Shown piece after piece: positions 6,567-12,622 of a DNA stretch of 12,622 nt (positions are counted from its first letter, which is position 1; every line of letters begins with the position of its first letter). The notes beneath the pieces are model-generated. The model saw only the letters and a program-made list of their open reading frames with translations, was not told where the DNA came from and made no database searches. A program made the position numbers and the translations under genes. This DNA is from Sulfurimonas autotrophica (lineage in GTDB: Bacteria; Campylobacterota; Campylobacteria; Campylobacterales; Sulfurimonadaceae), in the NCBI GenBank assembly GCA_015662405.1, contig DQUE01000170.1:1-12622 (forward strand). The letters run 5' to 3'.

Positions 6567-7919
6567 CGCGAAAATATGAATGAAAAATGTGCTGTTGTTG
6601 GAATATTTAATCATAAAGAGGCTTCAAAGCTAGCCTATTTTTCTCTTCATGCTCTCCAGCACCGTGGACAAGAAGCTGCAGGAATTAGTTCATCGGATGG
6701 AGAAAAACTCCACACCATTAAGGACCGTGGGCTTGTTATGAGTCTGTTTAATGAAGAGAAACTCTCTACTTTAAGTGGTTCAAATGCTATAGGGCATACA
6801 CGATACTCTACTGCAGGAGATGACTCCATTCTTGATGCGCAGCCTGTTTTTGCCAGATATGATCTTGGAGAGATGGCAATTGTACACAATGGAAACCTTA
6901 CCAATGCAGAAGAAGTAAGAGCAAAACTCATAAAACGTGGAGCAATCTTTCAAACATTTATGGATACAGAAAACCTTATCCATCTCATAGCAAAAAGCGA
7001 GCAAGAGAAGCTCGTAGAGAGAATCATAGATGCCGTACAGAAGATTGAGGGTGCATTTTCACTTGTTTTTTTAAGCAGAACAAAGATGTTTGCAATGCGT
7101 GACCGTTTTGGTTTTCGTCCTTTAAGTCTTGGTCGCTTATCAAATGGTGGATATATCGTTGCAAGTGAAACATGTGCTTTTGACCTTGTTGGTGCAACTT
7201 TTGTTCGTGATGTTGCACCTGGAGAGCTTTTAATATTTGAAGAGGGGAAGGCACCGCAGAGTGTGAAAGTTTTTGAACCAACCCCAAAACATTGTATATT
7301 TGAGTATGTCTATTTTGCACGTCCTGACTCTTCTGTATTTGGGCAGTCAGTATACGAGACAAGAAAAAATATGGGCAAAGAACTTGCACGAATAAAACCC
7401 GTAGAAGCAGACCTGGTAGTTCCTGTACCTGATGGTGGTGTTCCCGCAGCTATAGGGTATGCTCAAGAGAGCGGTATACCTTATGAGATGGGAATAATGA
7501 GGAACCACTACATCGGTCGTACGTTTATAGAGCCAACACAAGAGATGCGTGATTTGAAAGTAAAGATGAAGCTCTCTGCAATGACAGATATTATTAAAGG
7601 AAAGAGAGTTGTTGTTATAGATGACTCCATTGTTCGAGGAACTACTTCAAGAAGAATTATAAGAATGCTCAAAGAAGCAGGTGCGAGTGAAGTACATATG
7701 CGAGTCTCTTCTCCTCCAACAACTGATCCCTGTTTTTATGGTGTAGATACACCAAACAAAGAAAATCTTATAGCTGCAAATATGAGTATAGAAGAGATTT
7801 GTGATTATATTGAAGCTGATTCCTTAGCATTTTTAGATGAAGCCTCCCTTTTGCGAAGTGTCAATGCAACTGATGACATATACTGTACTGCATGCTTTAC
7901 TGGAAAGTACATCGTGTAA
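6564..7919 (+). CDS. purF: Amidophosphoribosyltransferase (glutamine PRPP amidotransferase), 4Fe-4S type
   Basis: The first committed enzyme of de novo purine synthesis: PRPP plus glutamine gives 5-phosphoribosylamine. 451 aa from TTG 6564. The N-terminal nucleophile domain begins at Cys9 (C-A-V-V-G-I-F), exposed by removing a propeptide. Q-H-R-G-Q-E, G-H-T-R-Y-S-T-A-G (77-85) and H-N-G-N-L (108-112) are glutaminase-site motifs. The phosphoribosyltransferase domain has V-P-D-G-G-V-P and the PRPP loop V-V-V-I-D-D-S-I-V-R-G-T (349-360). Four cysteines, C244, C390, C441 and C444 (C-T-A-C near the end), sit where the Bacillus subtilis enzyme binds its 4Fe-4S cluster, so this is the propeptide-containing iron-sulfur type and not the E. 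coli type. An ATG at 6576 would give a 4-residue propeptide but lacks a well-placed ribosome site. Its stop overlaps the radical SAM start (TAATG). Confidence 0.96.
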   Translation: MRENMNEKCAVVGIFNHKEASKLAYFSLHALQHRGQEAAGISSSDGEKLHTIKDRGLVMSLFNEEKLSTLSGSNAIGHTRYSTAGDDSILDAQPVFARYDLGEMAIVHNGNLTNAEEVRAKLIKRGAIFQTFMDTENLIHLIAKSEQEKLVERIIDAVQKIEGAFSLVFLSRTKMFAMRDRFGFRPLSLGRLSNGGYIVASETCAFDLVGATFVRDVAPGELLIFEEGKAPQSVKVFEPTPKHCIFEYVYFARPDSSVFGQSVYETRKNMGKELARIKPVEADLVVPVPDGGVPAAIGYAQESGIPYEMGIMRNHYIGRTFIEPTQEMRDLKVKMKLSAMTDIIKGKRVVVIDDSIVRGTTSRRIIRMLKEAGASEVHMRVSSPPTTDPCFYGVDTPNKENLIAANMSIEEICDYIEADSLAFLDEASLLRSVNATDDIYCTACFTGKYIV

Positions 7920-8878
7920 TGAGACAGATATATACATATGGTAATTATTTAAAAGAGAAATTTGGCAAAAAAGTCTATAAAGTTGGTATCAATATCTCTG
8001 GTTTTACGTGCCCAAACATCGATGGAACAGTAGCAAAGGGCGGTTGTACCTTTTGTGAGAATGACTCTTTTTCTGCAAGTACTGATGCAGTTCAAGAGCT
8101 CAAAGGATTCCATTTAAATCTTGAATCAAAAGAAAACCCTTTTTTAGATAAACAACTCAAACAACTCGAATTACAATTTCATGCTATTTCAAAAAGACAG
8201 ACAAAAGAGTATGGTGCAGAAAAATTTCTTGTCTATTTTCAATCATTTACAAATACCTATGCCCCTTTTGAAACACTCAAAGCGCTTTATGAAAAAGCAC
8301 TCTCATTTGATAATGTCCTTGGCCTTAGCATCGGCACACGCTCAGATAGTATCACGCAAGAGACACTTGTGTATCTCTCAGAACTTGCAAAAGAGAAAGA
8401 GATTTGGATTGAATTTGGTATACAGTCTGTGTATGATGAGACTTTAAAAAAAATAAATCGTGGACATGACAGTGCTAATGTAAAAGAGTGGATTATAAAA
8501 TCAAAAGAGGCTCGATTACATGTCTGCGGACATCTTATATTTGGATTGCCTGGTGAAACACAAGAGATGATGCTCGAAACTGCAAAAGCTGCTTACAGTT
8601 GGGGAATAGATTCTGTCAAATATCATCCACTTTATGTTGTAAAACGAACAGCATTAGCAAATGAATTGAGTCGTGGAGAATTTACACCAATCAGCGAAGA
8701 GGAGTACCTTGATGTACTTGTAAAATCTATTCTCATGAAACCAGAACATGTCAATGTCCAAAGAGTAACAGCAGGGATCGACGATGATTCTCTTTTAGCG
8801 CCAAAGTGGTGTCGTAATAAAAATCAACAAATCAAAAACATAAATGCAGCGCTAAAAAAAGTAGGCTTAAAATACTAA
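7919..8878 (+). CDS. TIGR01212-family radical SAM protein (YhcC/YtqA-like)
   Basis: A 319-aa radical SAM enzyme. The iron-sulfur motif has this family's unusual spacing: C31-x11-C43-x2-C46, within C-P-N-I-D-G-T and G-G-C-T-F-C. Later family features include Y-F-Q-S-F-T-N-T-Y, I-G-T-R-S-D, W-I-E-F-G-I-Q-S and H-L-I-F-G-L-P-G-E-T, which line the SAM and barrel strands. The cluster would cleave SAM to a 5'-deoxyadenosyl radical. The family is related to Elp3-type enzymes. I recall the B. subtilis YtqA branch being linked to wobble-uridine tRNA modification (MnmL); whether this protein does the same is unproven. The chosen start is ATG 7919, which shares its A with the purF stop (TAATG), because the protein then begins right before the conserved Y-x-Y-G-N-Y-L-K. 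An in-frame ATG at 7892 lies within purF. The 3' end overlaps the convergent DUF2393 gene by 4 bp. Confidence 0.88.
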   Translation: MRQIYTYGNYLKEKFGKKVYKVGINISGFTCPNIDGTVAKGGCTFCENDSFSASTDAVQELKGFHLNLESKENPFLDKQLKQLELQFHAISKRQTKEYGAEKFLVYFQSFTNTYAPFETLKALYEKALSFDNVLGLSIGTRSDSITQETLVYLSELAKEKEIWIEFGIQSVYDETLKKINRGHDSANVKEWIIKSKEARLHVCGHLIFGLPGETQEMMLETAKAAYSWGIDSVKYHPLYVVKRTALANELSRGEFTPISEEEYLDVLVKSILMKPEHVNVQRVTAGIDDDSLLAPKWCRNKNQQIKNINAALKKVGLKY

Positions 8879-9423
8879 TGCCCATATACTTTTGTAAACT
8901 CTGCCGTACTTCTAAAATATGGCGGATAATGAAAATAAACCCTAAACTCTTTTGATCGACCTGGTTTAAGATTTCTTGCAACAATAAACTTTTGCGTCAC
9001 CGTTTGTGGCTTATTTGATGACATTCCAAAGCCTTCGGTAAAAAAATTCATAAAGCCACTAGGCTTATAAAAGCTCCCACCTTTTACATTCCCAGTAGCA
9101 TATCCTTTGTTTACAAGCTTTACTTCAAAAGTCACTTTTCCTATGGGGAACTTGCCGGTGTTTTTCACAATACCATAGTAAACGATCTCTTCAGTACTCA
9201 ATAACCTTTTATTGTACAACTTCGTCAATTCTACTTTTTTTGTATACTTATCAACTATAAAAATAGAAAAAACTGCCATAAACAGAGCAACCAAGCCTAC
9301 AGAAAACAGCATTGGATAGATGAGTTTTTTATTTTTTTGCTTCAATGCAGCAACAATACCAAACATTGTTACAATAAATATAATAGACAAAATAATATAG
9401 TGCCAATAATTAAATAGCGTCAT
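8875..9423 (-). CDS. DUF2393-like membrane protein (second of a tandem pair)
   Basis: A 182-aa protein of unknown function. Two membrane helices at about 8-26 and 34-57 are separated by a short basic loop (K-Q-K-N-K-K), suggesting both ends face the periplasm. The remaining ~120 residues form a beta-rich domain with Y-Y-G-I-V-K-N-T-G-K-F-P-I-G-K-V-T-F-E-V-K-L (82-103), like the Ig-like/FxLYD-type fold, and a late L-K-P-G-R-S-K-E-F-R-V (152-162) typical of such domains. I recognise this as the DUF2393 family, described from Campylobacterota. ATG at 9423 overlaps the upstream stop (ATGA), and GGGAG at 9431-9435 sits 7 nt ahead, a strong ribosome site. It shares its domain plan with the preceding gene. 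No function is known to me. Confidence 0.7.
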   Translation of the reverse strand: MTLFNYWHYIILSIIFIVTMFGIVAALKQKNKKLIYPMLFSVGLVALFMAVFSIFIVDKYTKKVELTKLYNKRLLSTEEIVYYGIVKNTGKFPIGKVTFEVKLVNKGYATGNVKGGSFYKPSGFMNFFTEGFGMSSNKPQTVTQKFIVARNLKPGRSKEFRVYFHYPPYFRSTAEFTKVYGH

Positions 9424-9932
9424 CTACAATCTCCCTCTAGCGATATATTATAGTCTTTTTTATATTTAAAAGGTTCTATGATAATTTTAAACTCTTTTGT
9501 TTGCCCTTTTGAAATATTATGTTCTAAAATCGACACCTTTTGAAATGGCTTTAATTGCAAAAGATAATTTTTGTATTTGTTCTTCGTAACCTTATAAACA
9601 TTTGCAGTTATTTCACATGTAACAAAGTCAAATTTTGACTCATTTGTAATAGCTCCTTTCACAACAACAGCCTCTACAAAATGAAGCTTTTTTTGAGAGA
9701 TCAGTTTTACAGAGTTTTTAAAAAGATATTTGTGCATCTGCATAGAACCAAACGTAGGAGCAAGCAGAAGTATTGCAAATCCAAAAAGAACCAAAAACAG
9801 TGCCGTTTTTAGCCTTTTTCTTAGCAATAATGCAAGAATAATAAAGAGTATAAAAAGAAAAATTGAAACCCCAAAGAGTATATAGTCATAAGGTGTCAAA
9901 TCATGAACAAATGCTAACAGTTTCTCTTTCAT
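9420..9932 (-). CDS. DUF2393-like membrane protein (first of a tandem pair)
   Basis: A 170-aa protein of unknown function with the same plan as its downstream neighbour: a short N-terminus, membrane helices at about 17-37 and 43-60 separated by R-K-R-L-K, then a beta-rich domain. That domain includes E-A-V-V-V-K-G-A-I-T-N-E-S-K-F-D-F-V-T-C-E-I-T-A (87-110) and I-S-K-G-Q-T-K-E-F-K-I (140-150). The (G)-x-(I/V)-x-N-x-(G/S)-K-F and K-G/P-x-x-K-E-F patterns are shared with the neighbour, indicating an old tandem duplication. The domain contains two cysteines (106 and 169), the latter next to the C-terminus. It starts at ATG 9932, 11 nt after hisIE, without a clear Shine-Dalgarno. Family assignment is from recall and weaker than for its neighbour. 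Confidence 0.65.
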   Translation of the reverse strand: MKEKLLAFVHDLTPYDYILFGVSIFLFILFIILALLLRKRLKTALFLVLFGFAILLLAPTFGSMQMHKYLFKNSVKLISQKKLHFVEAVVVKGAITNESKFDFVTCEITANVYKVTKNKYKNYLLQLKPFQKVSILEHNISKGQTKEFKIIIEPFKYKKDYNISLEGDCR

Positions 9933-9943
9933 ACGCTAAAGCT

Positions 9944-10624
9944 TTAATCTTTTCTTGCGTTTTTTTCAGCGATACCACTTATAGCAAATCTTCGTGCAAG
10001 CTCTTGTTTAATTCTCTCTGGCGATATATTTTTCGATGCAAGCGCTACAAGCATATGGTAGGTTAAATCTGCTGCTTCATAAACCATTTCATGCTCATTA
10101 TTATCTTTATGTGCAAAACAGTACTCGCCTGCCTCTTCGACAACTTTTTTCAAAATTGTATTTTCACCTTTGCTCAAAAGTTTAGCTGTCCAAGAAGTGG
10201 CAGGATCAGCATTTTTTCGCTCTTGTATGGTGTGATAGAGTCTATCTATCACGCCATAGACCATTTCGGTATTTACTTCTACTTTAGCAGTAATTTTACC
10301 ACTTTGCAGTTCTGTAAAAAAGCATGACTTACGTCCTGTATGACAAGCTACACCCTCTTGGTGCACCTTAATTAACAATGTGTCATTATCACAATCAATA
10401 AAAAAAGAGCGTATCTTTTGTATATGTCCACTACTCTCACCCTTTTTCCATATACGCTGTCTGCTTCTTGAAAAATAGTGTGCAATTTTTGTTGTGAGTG
10501 AGAGCTCTAGAGCCTCTTTGTTCATATATGCCATCATTAGCACTTCATTTGTGCTGTCATCTTGAACAATGACTGGAAGAAGTTCTTGCTTCTCCCAATC
10601 TACTCTTTGTAGTATCTCTTGCAT
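9944..10624 (-). CDS. hisIE: Bifunctional phosphoribosyl-AMP cyclohydrolase / phosphoribosyl-ATP pyrophosphatase
   Basis: A 226-aa fusion catalysing steps two and three of histidine synthesis: PR-ATP to PR-AMP, then opening of the adenine ring to give ProFAR. The HisI domain (about 1-105) has R-S-R-x-x-x-W-K-K-G-E-S-S-G-H (52-67), the metal-binding D77-C-D79-N-D81 cluster, and zinc cysteines including C94 and C101 (G-V-A-C-H-T-G-R-K-S-C). The HisE domain (about 122-226) is all-helical with the pyrophosphatase core near 138-167, ending in K-K-V-V-E-E-A-G-E (159-167), and the conserved E-A-A-D-L-x-Y-H (183-190). Length is normal for the fusion. It lies 2 nt after the SPFH gene and 11 nt before the DUF2393 pair, away from other his genes, as is common in Campylobacterota where his genes are scattered. 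Confidence 0.96.
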   Translation of the reverse strand: MQEILQRVDWEKQELLPVIVQDDSTNEVLMMAYMNKEALELSLTTKIAHYFSRSRQRIWKKGESSGHIQKIRSFFIDCDNDTLLIKVHQEGVACHTGRKSCFFTELQSGKITAKVEVNTEMVYGVIDRLYHTIQERKNADPATSWTAKLLSKGENTILKKVVEEAGEYCFAHKDNNEHEMVYEAADLTYHMLVALASKNISPERIKQELARRFAISGIAEKNARKD

Positions 10625-10626
10625 AT

Positions 10627-11715
10627 TTATCTAGCCGTTGTTCTTTTTTTAATATCTTTTGTATCAACCCAGATATTTGGTGTTGATCCACCAGGCGTTA
10701 AGAATATTTTTGCATCTTTATTAACTTGCAGTGCTTCATTAAATTTGTTTTGCACTTTCATTTGTTCAAGTTCTAAAAGTTTGGTTGTTAATGATTTTGC
10801 AATCAATACATTTGCCTTTGCTTTTGCATTTGCTTCAATAGTGACAGCATCTGCTTTACCTTGTGCTTCAATTCTTGCTTTTTCAGCAATACCACGAGCC
10901 TCTGCCGCTCGTTTTAGTGCCTCTTGTTTCGCACGCTGTACCTCTTGTTCTGCTTGCTGTACCTGCTGTTTTGCAAGCTGCACTCGCTCAATTTGTGCTT
11001 TTACTTTTTCTGGTAAAATAATGTCTCGCAATTGAATTGATTGTAAAATAACCGGAGAGTTTTTCAAACTTTTAATATTTTTTCGTATCCCCTCTTCTAT
11101 CGCAGTTGCAATAGTATTTCGCATAACAGGGATAGATTCAGCATCATACTTTCCTACTACGTTTCGTACAACATCACGCACAACAGGATTGATAATCTTA
11201 TCTTCCCAGCTAAATCCCCAATTTGAAATTGTTTGTGCTGCAAACTGTGCATTGAGCCTATACTGAACAGTAAGCTCTATAGAGACTGGTAAACCACGTT
11301 TATCAAGAACAGTAATAGCAGGTTTTGAAATAATTCCTGAAGAATGAGAGTTTGTCTCTATTCTTGAAGCATAGTTAATGATACGCACTTTTGTATCTAC
11401 CGTATATACCTTTTGAATCACAGGTATAATAAAATGTAGTCCTGGCAATAATGCTTGTTCTTGATACTTCCCGTTTGTACTTAAAATACCGCGTTCACCC
11501 TCTTGAATAATAATAAAAGGTTTTGCTAAAATAAGCATAACAACTATAGCGATGACAAAATACATCAATGCAGCTTTGCCACCACCAAAATTAAAGTTCA
11601 AATTTGGCATTTGTGGTCCTTTTGGTCCTCCACTGTTACCACCTGAGTGAGAGTTTTTAAACCCTCCACCTTCACTCTTTTTCTTATTAAAGTAGTCATT
11701 CATATCTGATGCCAT
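10627..11715 (-). CDS. SPFH/prohibitin-family (HflK-like) membrane protein
   Basis: A 362-aa membrane-anchored SPFH protein. The N-terminus holds M-N-D-Y-F-N-K-K-K and a Gly/Ser/Asn/Pro-rich tail (about 15-46), as in HflK. One membrane helix spans about 50-65. The SPFH domain (about 68-235) has the usual I-I-I-Q-E-G-E-R-G-I, L-L-P-G-L-H-F-I-I-P-V-I and T-V-D-T-K-V-R patterns. A long Ala/Gln/Glu/Lys coiled coil (about 235-305), with A-E-A-R-G-I-A-E-K-A repeats, follows. Such proteins form large ring scaffolds and often regulate FtsH-type proteases or lipid domains; the role here is unknown. I chose ATG 11715 (AAGGA at 11726-11730, 10-nt spacer), because relatives I recall start shortly before D-x-N-D-Y-F. 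A TTG at 11733 with AAAGGG 7 nt upstream would add six residues. It lies 31 nt after ilvE, an arrangement I recall from Campylobacter jejuni (Cj0268c/Cj0269c). Confidence 0.9.
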   Translation of the reverse strand: MASDMNDYFNKKKSEGGGFKNSHSGGNSGGPKGPQMPNLNFNFGGGKAALMYFVIAIVVMLILAKPFIIIQEGERGILSTNGKYQEQALLPGLHFIIPVIQKVYTVDTKVRIINYASRIETNSHSSGIISKPAITVLDKRGLPVSIELTVQYRLNAQFAAQTISNWGFSWEDKIINPVVRDVVRNVVGKYDAESIPVMRNTIATAIEEGIRKNIKSLKNSPVILQSIQLRDIILPEKVKAQIERVQLAKQQVQQAEQEVQRAKQEALKRAAEARGIAEKARIEAQGKADAVTIEANAKAKANVLIAKSLTTKLLELEQMKVQNKFNEALQVNKDAKIFLTPGGSTPNIWVDTKDIKKRTTAR

Positions 11716-11746
11716 TATAATATTTTCCTTCAAAATTTGTCCCTTT
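11716..11746 (-). promoter_or_regulatory. Leader of the SPFH gene with two candidate ribosome sites
   Basis: On the minus strand the 31-nt gap after the ilvE stop contains AAAGGG (11741-11746) 7 nt before an in-frame TTG at 11733. AAGGA (11726-11730) follows, 10 nt before ATG at 11715. Either could initiate; the second better fits the conserved protein start. No terminator or -10 is evident in this gap. Confidence 0.4.
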
Positions 11747-12622
11747 CTAATCTATATATGTTAAATAGTGCTCGTATTTTTTATTACGACCAAATACAAT
11801 ATCAAAATATCCACTTTGAATAATCGCTGTTATCTCTCCACGAGAACCACTTCCTATTTCCCTTGCATCTACTAAGGCAATAGGTGTAATCTCTGCCGCA
11901 GTTCCTGTTAAAAATGCCTCATCTGCCACATATACCTCTTCACGAGTTATACGACGACGCGTTACTTTGTATCCTAAATCTTGCGCCATTTCAATCACCG
12001 TTTTTTGCGTAATAGAAGCTAAAGCATTATCACTCGGCGGTGTAATAATTTCACCATCTTTTATCATAAAAAATGCCGCTCCGCTTGCTTCTGCAACATA
12101 GCCTTCATCATCTAAAAGTAGTGCCTCATCATAACCACAATCAATCGCCTCATATTTTGCCATTTGAGAATTCAAATAGTTTGCAGTAGCCTTTGCCTTA
12201 CCCATATTTGAAGTATTTGCCGGTCTTGTCATAGAGACAATTTTAAGACGAATGCCTTTTCGCATACCCTCTTCTCCTAGATAAGCACCCCACTCCCATG
12301 CAGCAATGGCAGTCTCTACCGGTGCATCCTTATGATAAAGTCCCATAACTCCATATCCTAAAAATGAGAAAGGGCGTAAGTAAACATTATCCCCTCTGAA
12401 CTCATTTTTACGCACCAATTCTATTTGTGCAAGGTTTAGTTCTTCAACCGTATAGGGAATATCAATGAGTGTCATTTTTGCTGACTCTTTGAGTCTTTTT
12501 GTATGATCATTTAAACGAAATATAGCATATCCCCTCTCTGTTTTATATGCTTTTGTTCCTTCGATTACCCCGTTTCCATAATGAATTGTGTGTGTGAGTA
12601 CATGTACCTTTGCATCTTCCCA
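11747..12622 (-). CDS. ilvE: Branched-chain amino acid aminotransferase, 5' end outside window
   Basis: A PLP-dependent fold-type IV aminotransferase that interconverts Leu, Ile and Val with their keto acids using glutamate. The frame is open to the window edge: 291 residues are visible, starting W-E-D-A-K-V-H-V-L-T-H. The ATG at 12475 is therefore internal. H-Y-G-N-G-V-I-E-G-T-K-A-Y near the start is the conserved substrate-loop region. The probable Schiff-base lysine is in G-K-A-K-A-T-A-N-Y-L (second K, codon 12191-12193), matching the E. coli K-A-G-G-N-Y position. G-Y-V-A-E-A-S-G and F-L-T-G-T-A-A-E-I-T-P are the PLP phosphate and C-terminal signatures. Roughly ten N-terminal residues are likely missing. 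It is the first visible gene of the minus-strand group ilvE-SPFH-hisIE-DUF2393-DUF2393. A D-amino-acid transaminase or ADC lyase is less likely given length and motifs. Confidence 0.95.
   Translation of the reverse strand, partial: WEDAKVHVLTHTIHYGNGVIEGTKAYKTERGYAIFRLNDHTKRLKESAKMTLIDIPYTVEELNLAQIELVRKNEFRGDNVYLRPFSFLGYGVMGLYHKDAPVETAIAAWEWGAYLGEEGMRKGIRLKIVSMTRPANTSNMGKAKATANYLNSQMAKYEAIDCGYDEALLLDDEGYVAEASGAAFFMIKDGEIITPPSDNALASITQKTVIEMAQDLGYKVTRRRITREEVYVADEAFLTGTAAEITPIALVDAREIGSGSRGEITAIIQSGYFDIVFGRNKKYEHYLTYID

Noticed and set aside
7024..7389. A 121-codon minus-strand reading frame inside purF.
   Set aside because: Antisense to a highly conserved enzyme, with His/Gln-rich low-complexity content and no recognisable domain.
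7892..7918. A longer radical SAM protein starting at ATG 7892 within purF.
   Set aside because: The TAATG junction at 7917-7921 fits coupled translation, and the conserved family N-terminus begins right after the ATG at 7919.
10619..11035. A 138-codon plus-strand reading frame opposite the SPFH coiled coil, rich in Ala, Ser and Cys.
   Set aside because: It is the antisense of Ala/Glu/Gln-rich coiled-coil codons, which lack antisense stops. It is a low-complexity product with no family resemblance and no ribosome site.
12473..12475. Taking ATG at 12475 as the ilvE start.
   Set aside because: The frame continues 49 codons to the window edge and includes the conserved H-Y-G-N-G-V-I-E-G-T-K segment, so the gene is cut by the window and the ATG is internal.
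1..12622. CRISPR arrays, tRNA or rRNA genes, insertion sequences and riboswitches.
   Set aside because: No direct-repeat array, cloverleaf, rRNA segment or transposase was seen. The only notable non-coding gap (6404-6563) is explained by divergent promoters and a short purF leader.

Overview
The window is AT-rich, almost entirely protein-coding, and most likely chromosomal DNA from a Campylobacterota (Epsilonproteobacteria) species, probably a free-living Sulfurimonas/Nitratiruptor/Sulfurovum-like organism rather than a host-adapted Campylobacter or Helicobacter. This rests on the protein flavour of PurF, HisIE, the SPFH protein and IlvE, on the DUF2393 proteins (a family I know mainly from this phylum), and on the very tight gene packing. 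The genus is inference. I see no RNA genes, insertion sequences, CRISPR arrays, integrase sites or long repeats.

Region 1 (1-5610, plus strand) is the downstream end of a surface-polysaccharide operon. It holds the C-terminus of GDP-mannose 4,6-dehydratase (gmd), an Rmd-like GDP-4-keto-6-deoxymannose reductase, two GT4 glycosyltransferases, a membrane phosphoglycosyl transferase that would load the first sugar onto undecaprenyl phosphate, and a DUF234/PD-(D/E)XK nuclease-like protein of unknown role. Gmd plus Rmd predicts GDP-D-rhamnose, so the product may be a D-rhamnose-containing O-antigen or capsule resembling the Pseudomonas common (A-band) polysaccharide. The genes touch or overlap throughout (gap 3, then overlaps of 23, about 10, 4 and 4 nt), so they are probably co-translated. 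Two of them appear to use non-ATG starts, one of them an ATT.

Region 2 (5600-8878) is housekeeping. A minus-strand protein with a C-terminal J domain converges on the polysaccharide operon with an 11-bp overlap. It is divergent from purF across a gap of about 160 bp that carries a good sigma70-type -10 (TATAAT) for purF. purF encodes the 4Fe-4S type of amidophosphoribosyltransferase with a short propeptide before the catalytic Cys. It is coupled by a TAATG junction to a TIGR01212-family radical SAM protein (YhcC/YtqA type).

Region 3 (8875-12622, minus strand) reads ilvE (5' end outside the window) -> SPFH/prohibitin-like membrane protein -> hisIE -> DUF2393 protein -> second DUF2393 protein. 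The gaps are 31, 2, 11 and -4 nt, consistent with one transcript joining branched-chain amino acid and histidine biosynthesis to three membrane proteins. The last DUF2393 gene converges on the radical SAM gene with a 4-bp overlap.

Most of the window is ordinary core genome. The best candidates for something undescribed are the stand-alone DUF234/nuclease-fold protein coupled to the sugar-transferase gene, the tandem DUF2393 pair beside an SPFH protein, the uncharacterised N-terminal region of the J-domain protein, and the probable ATT start codon.
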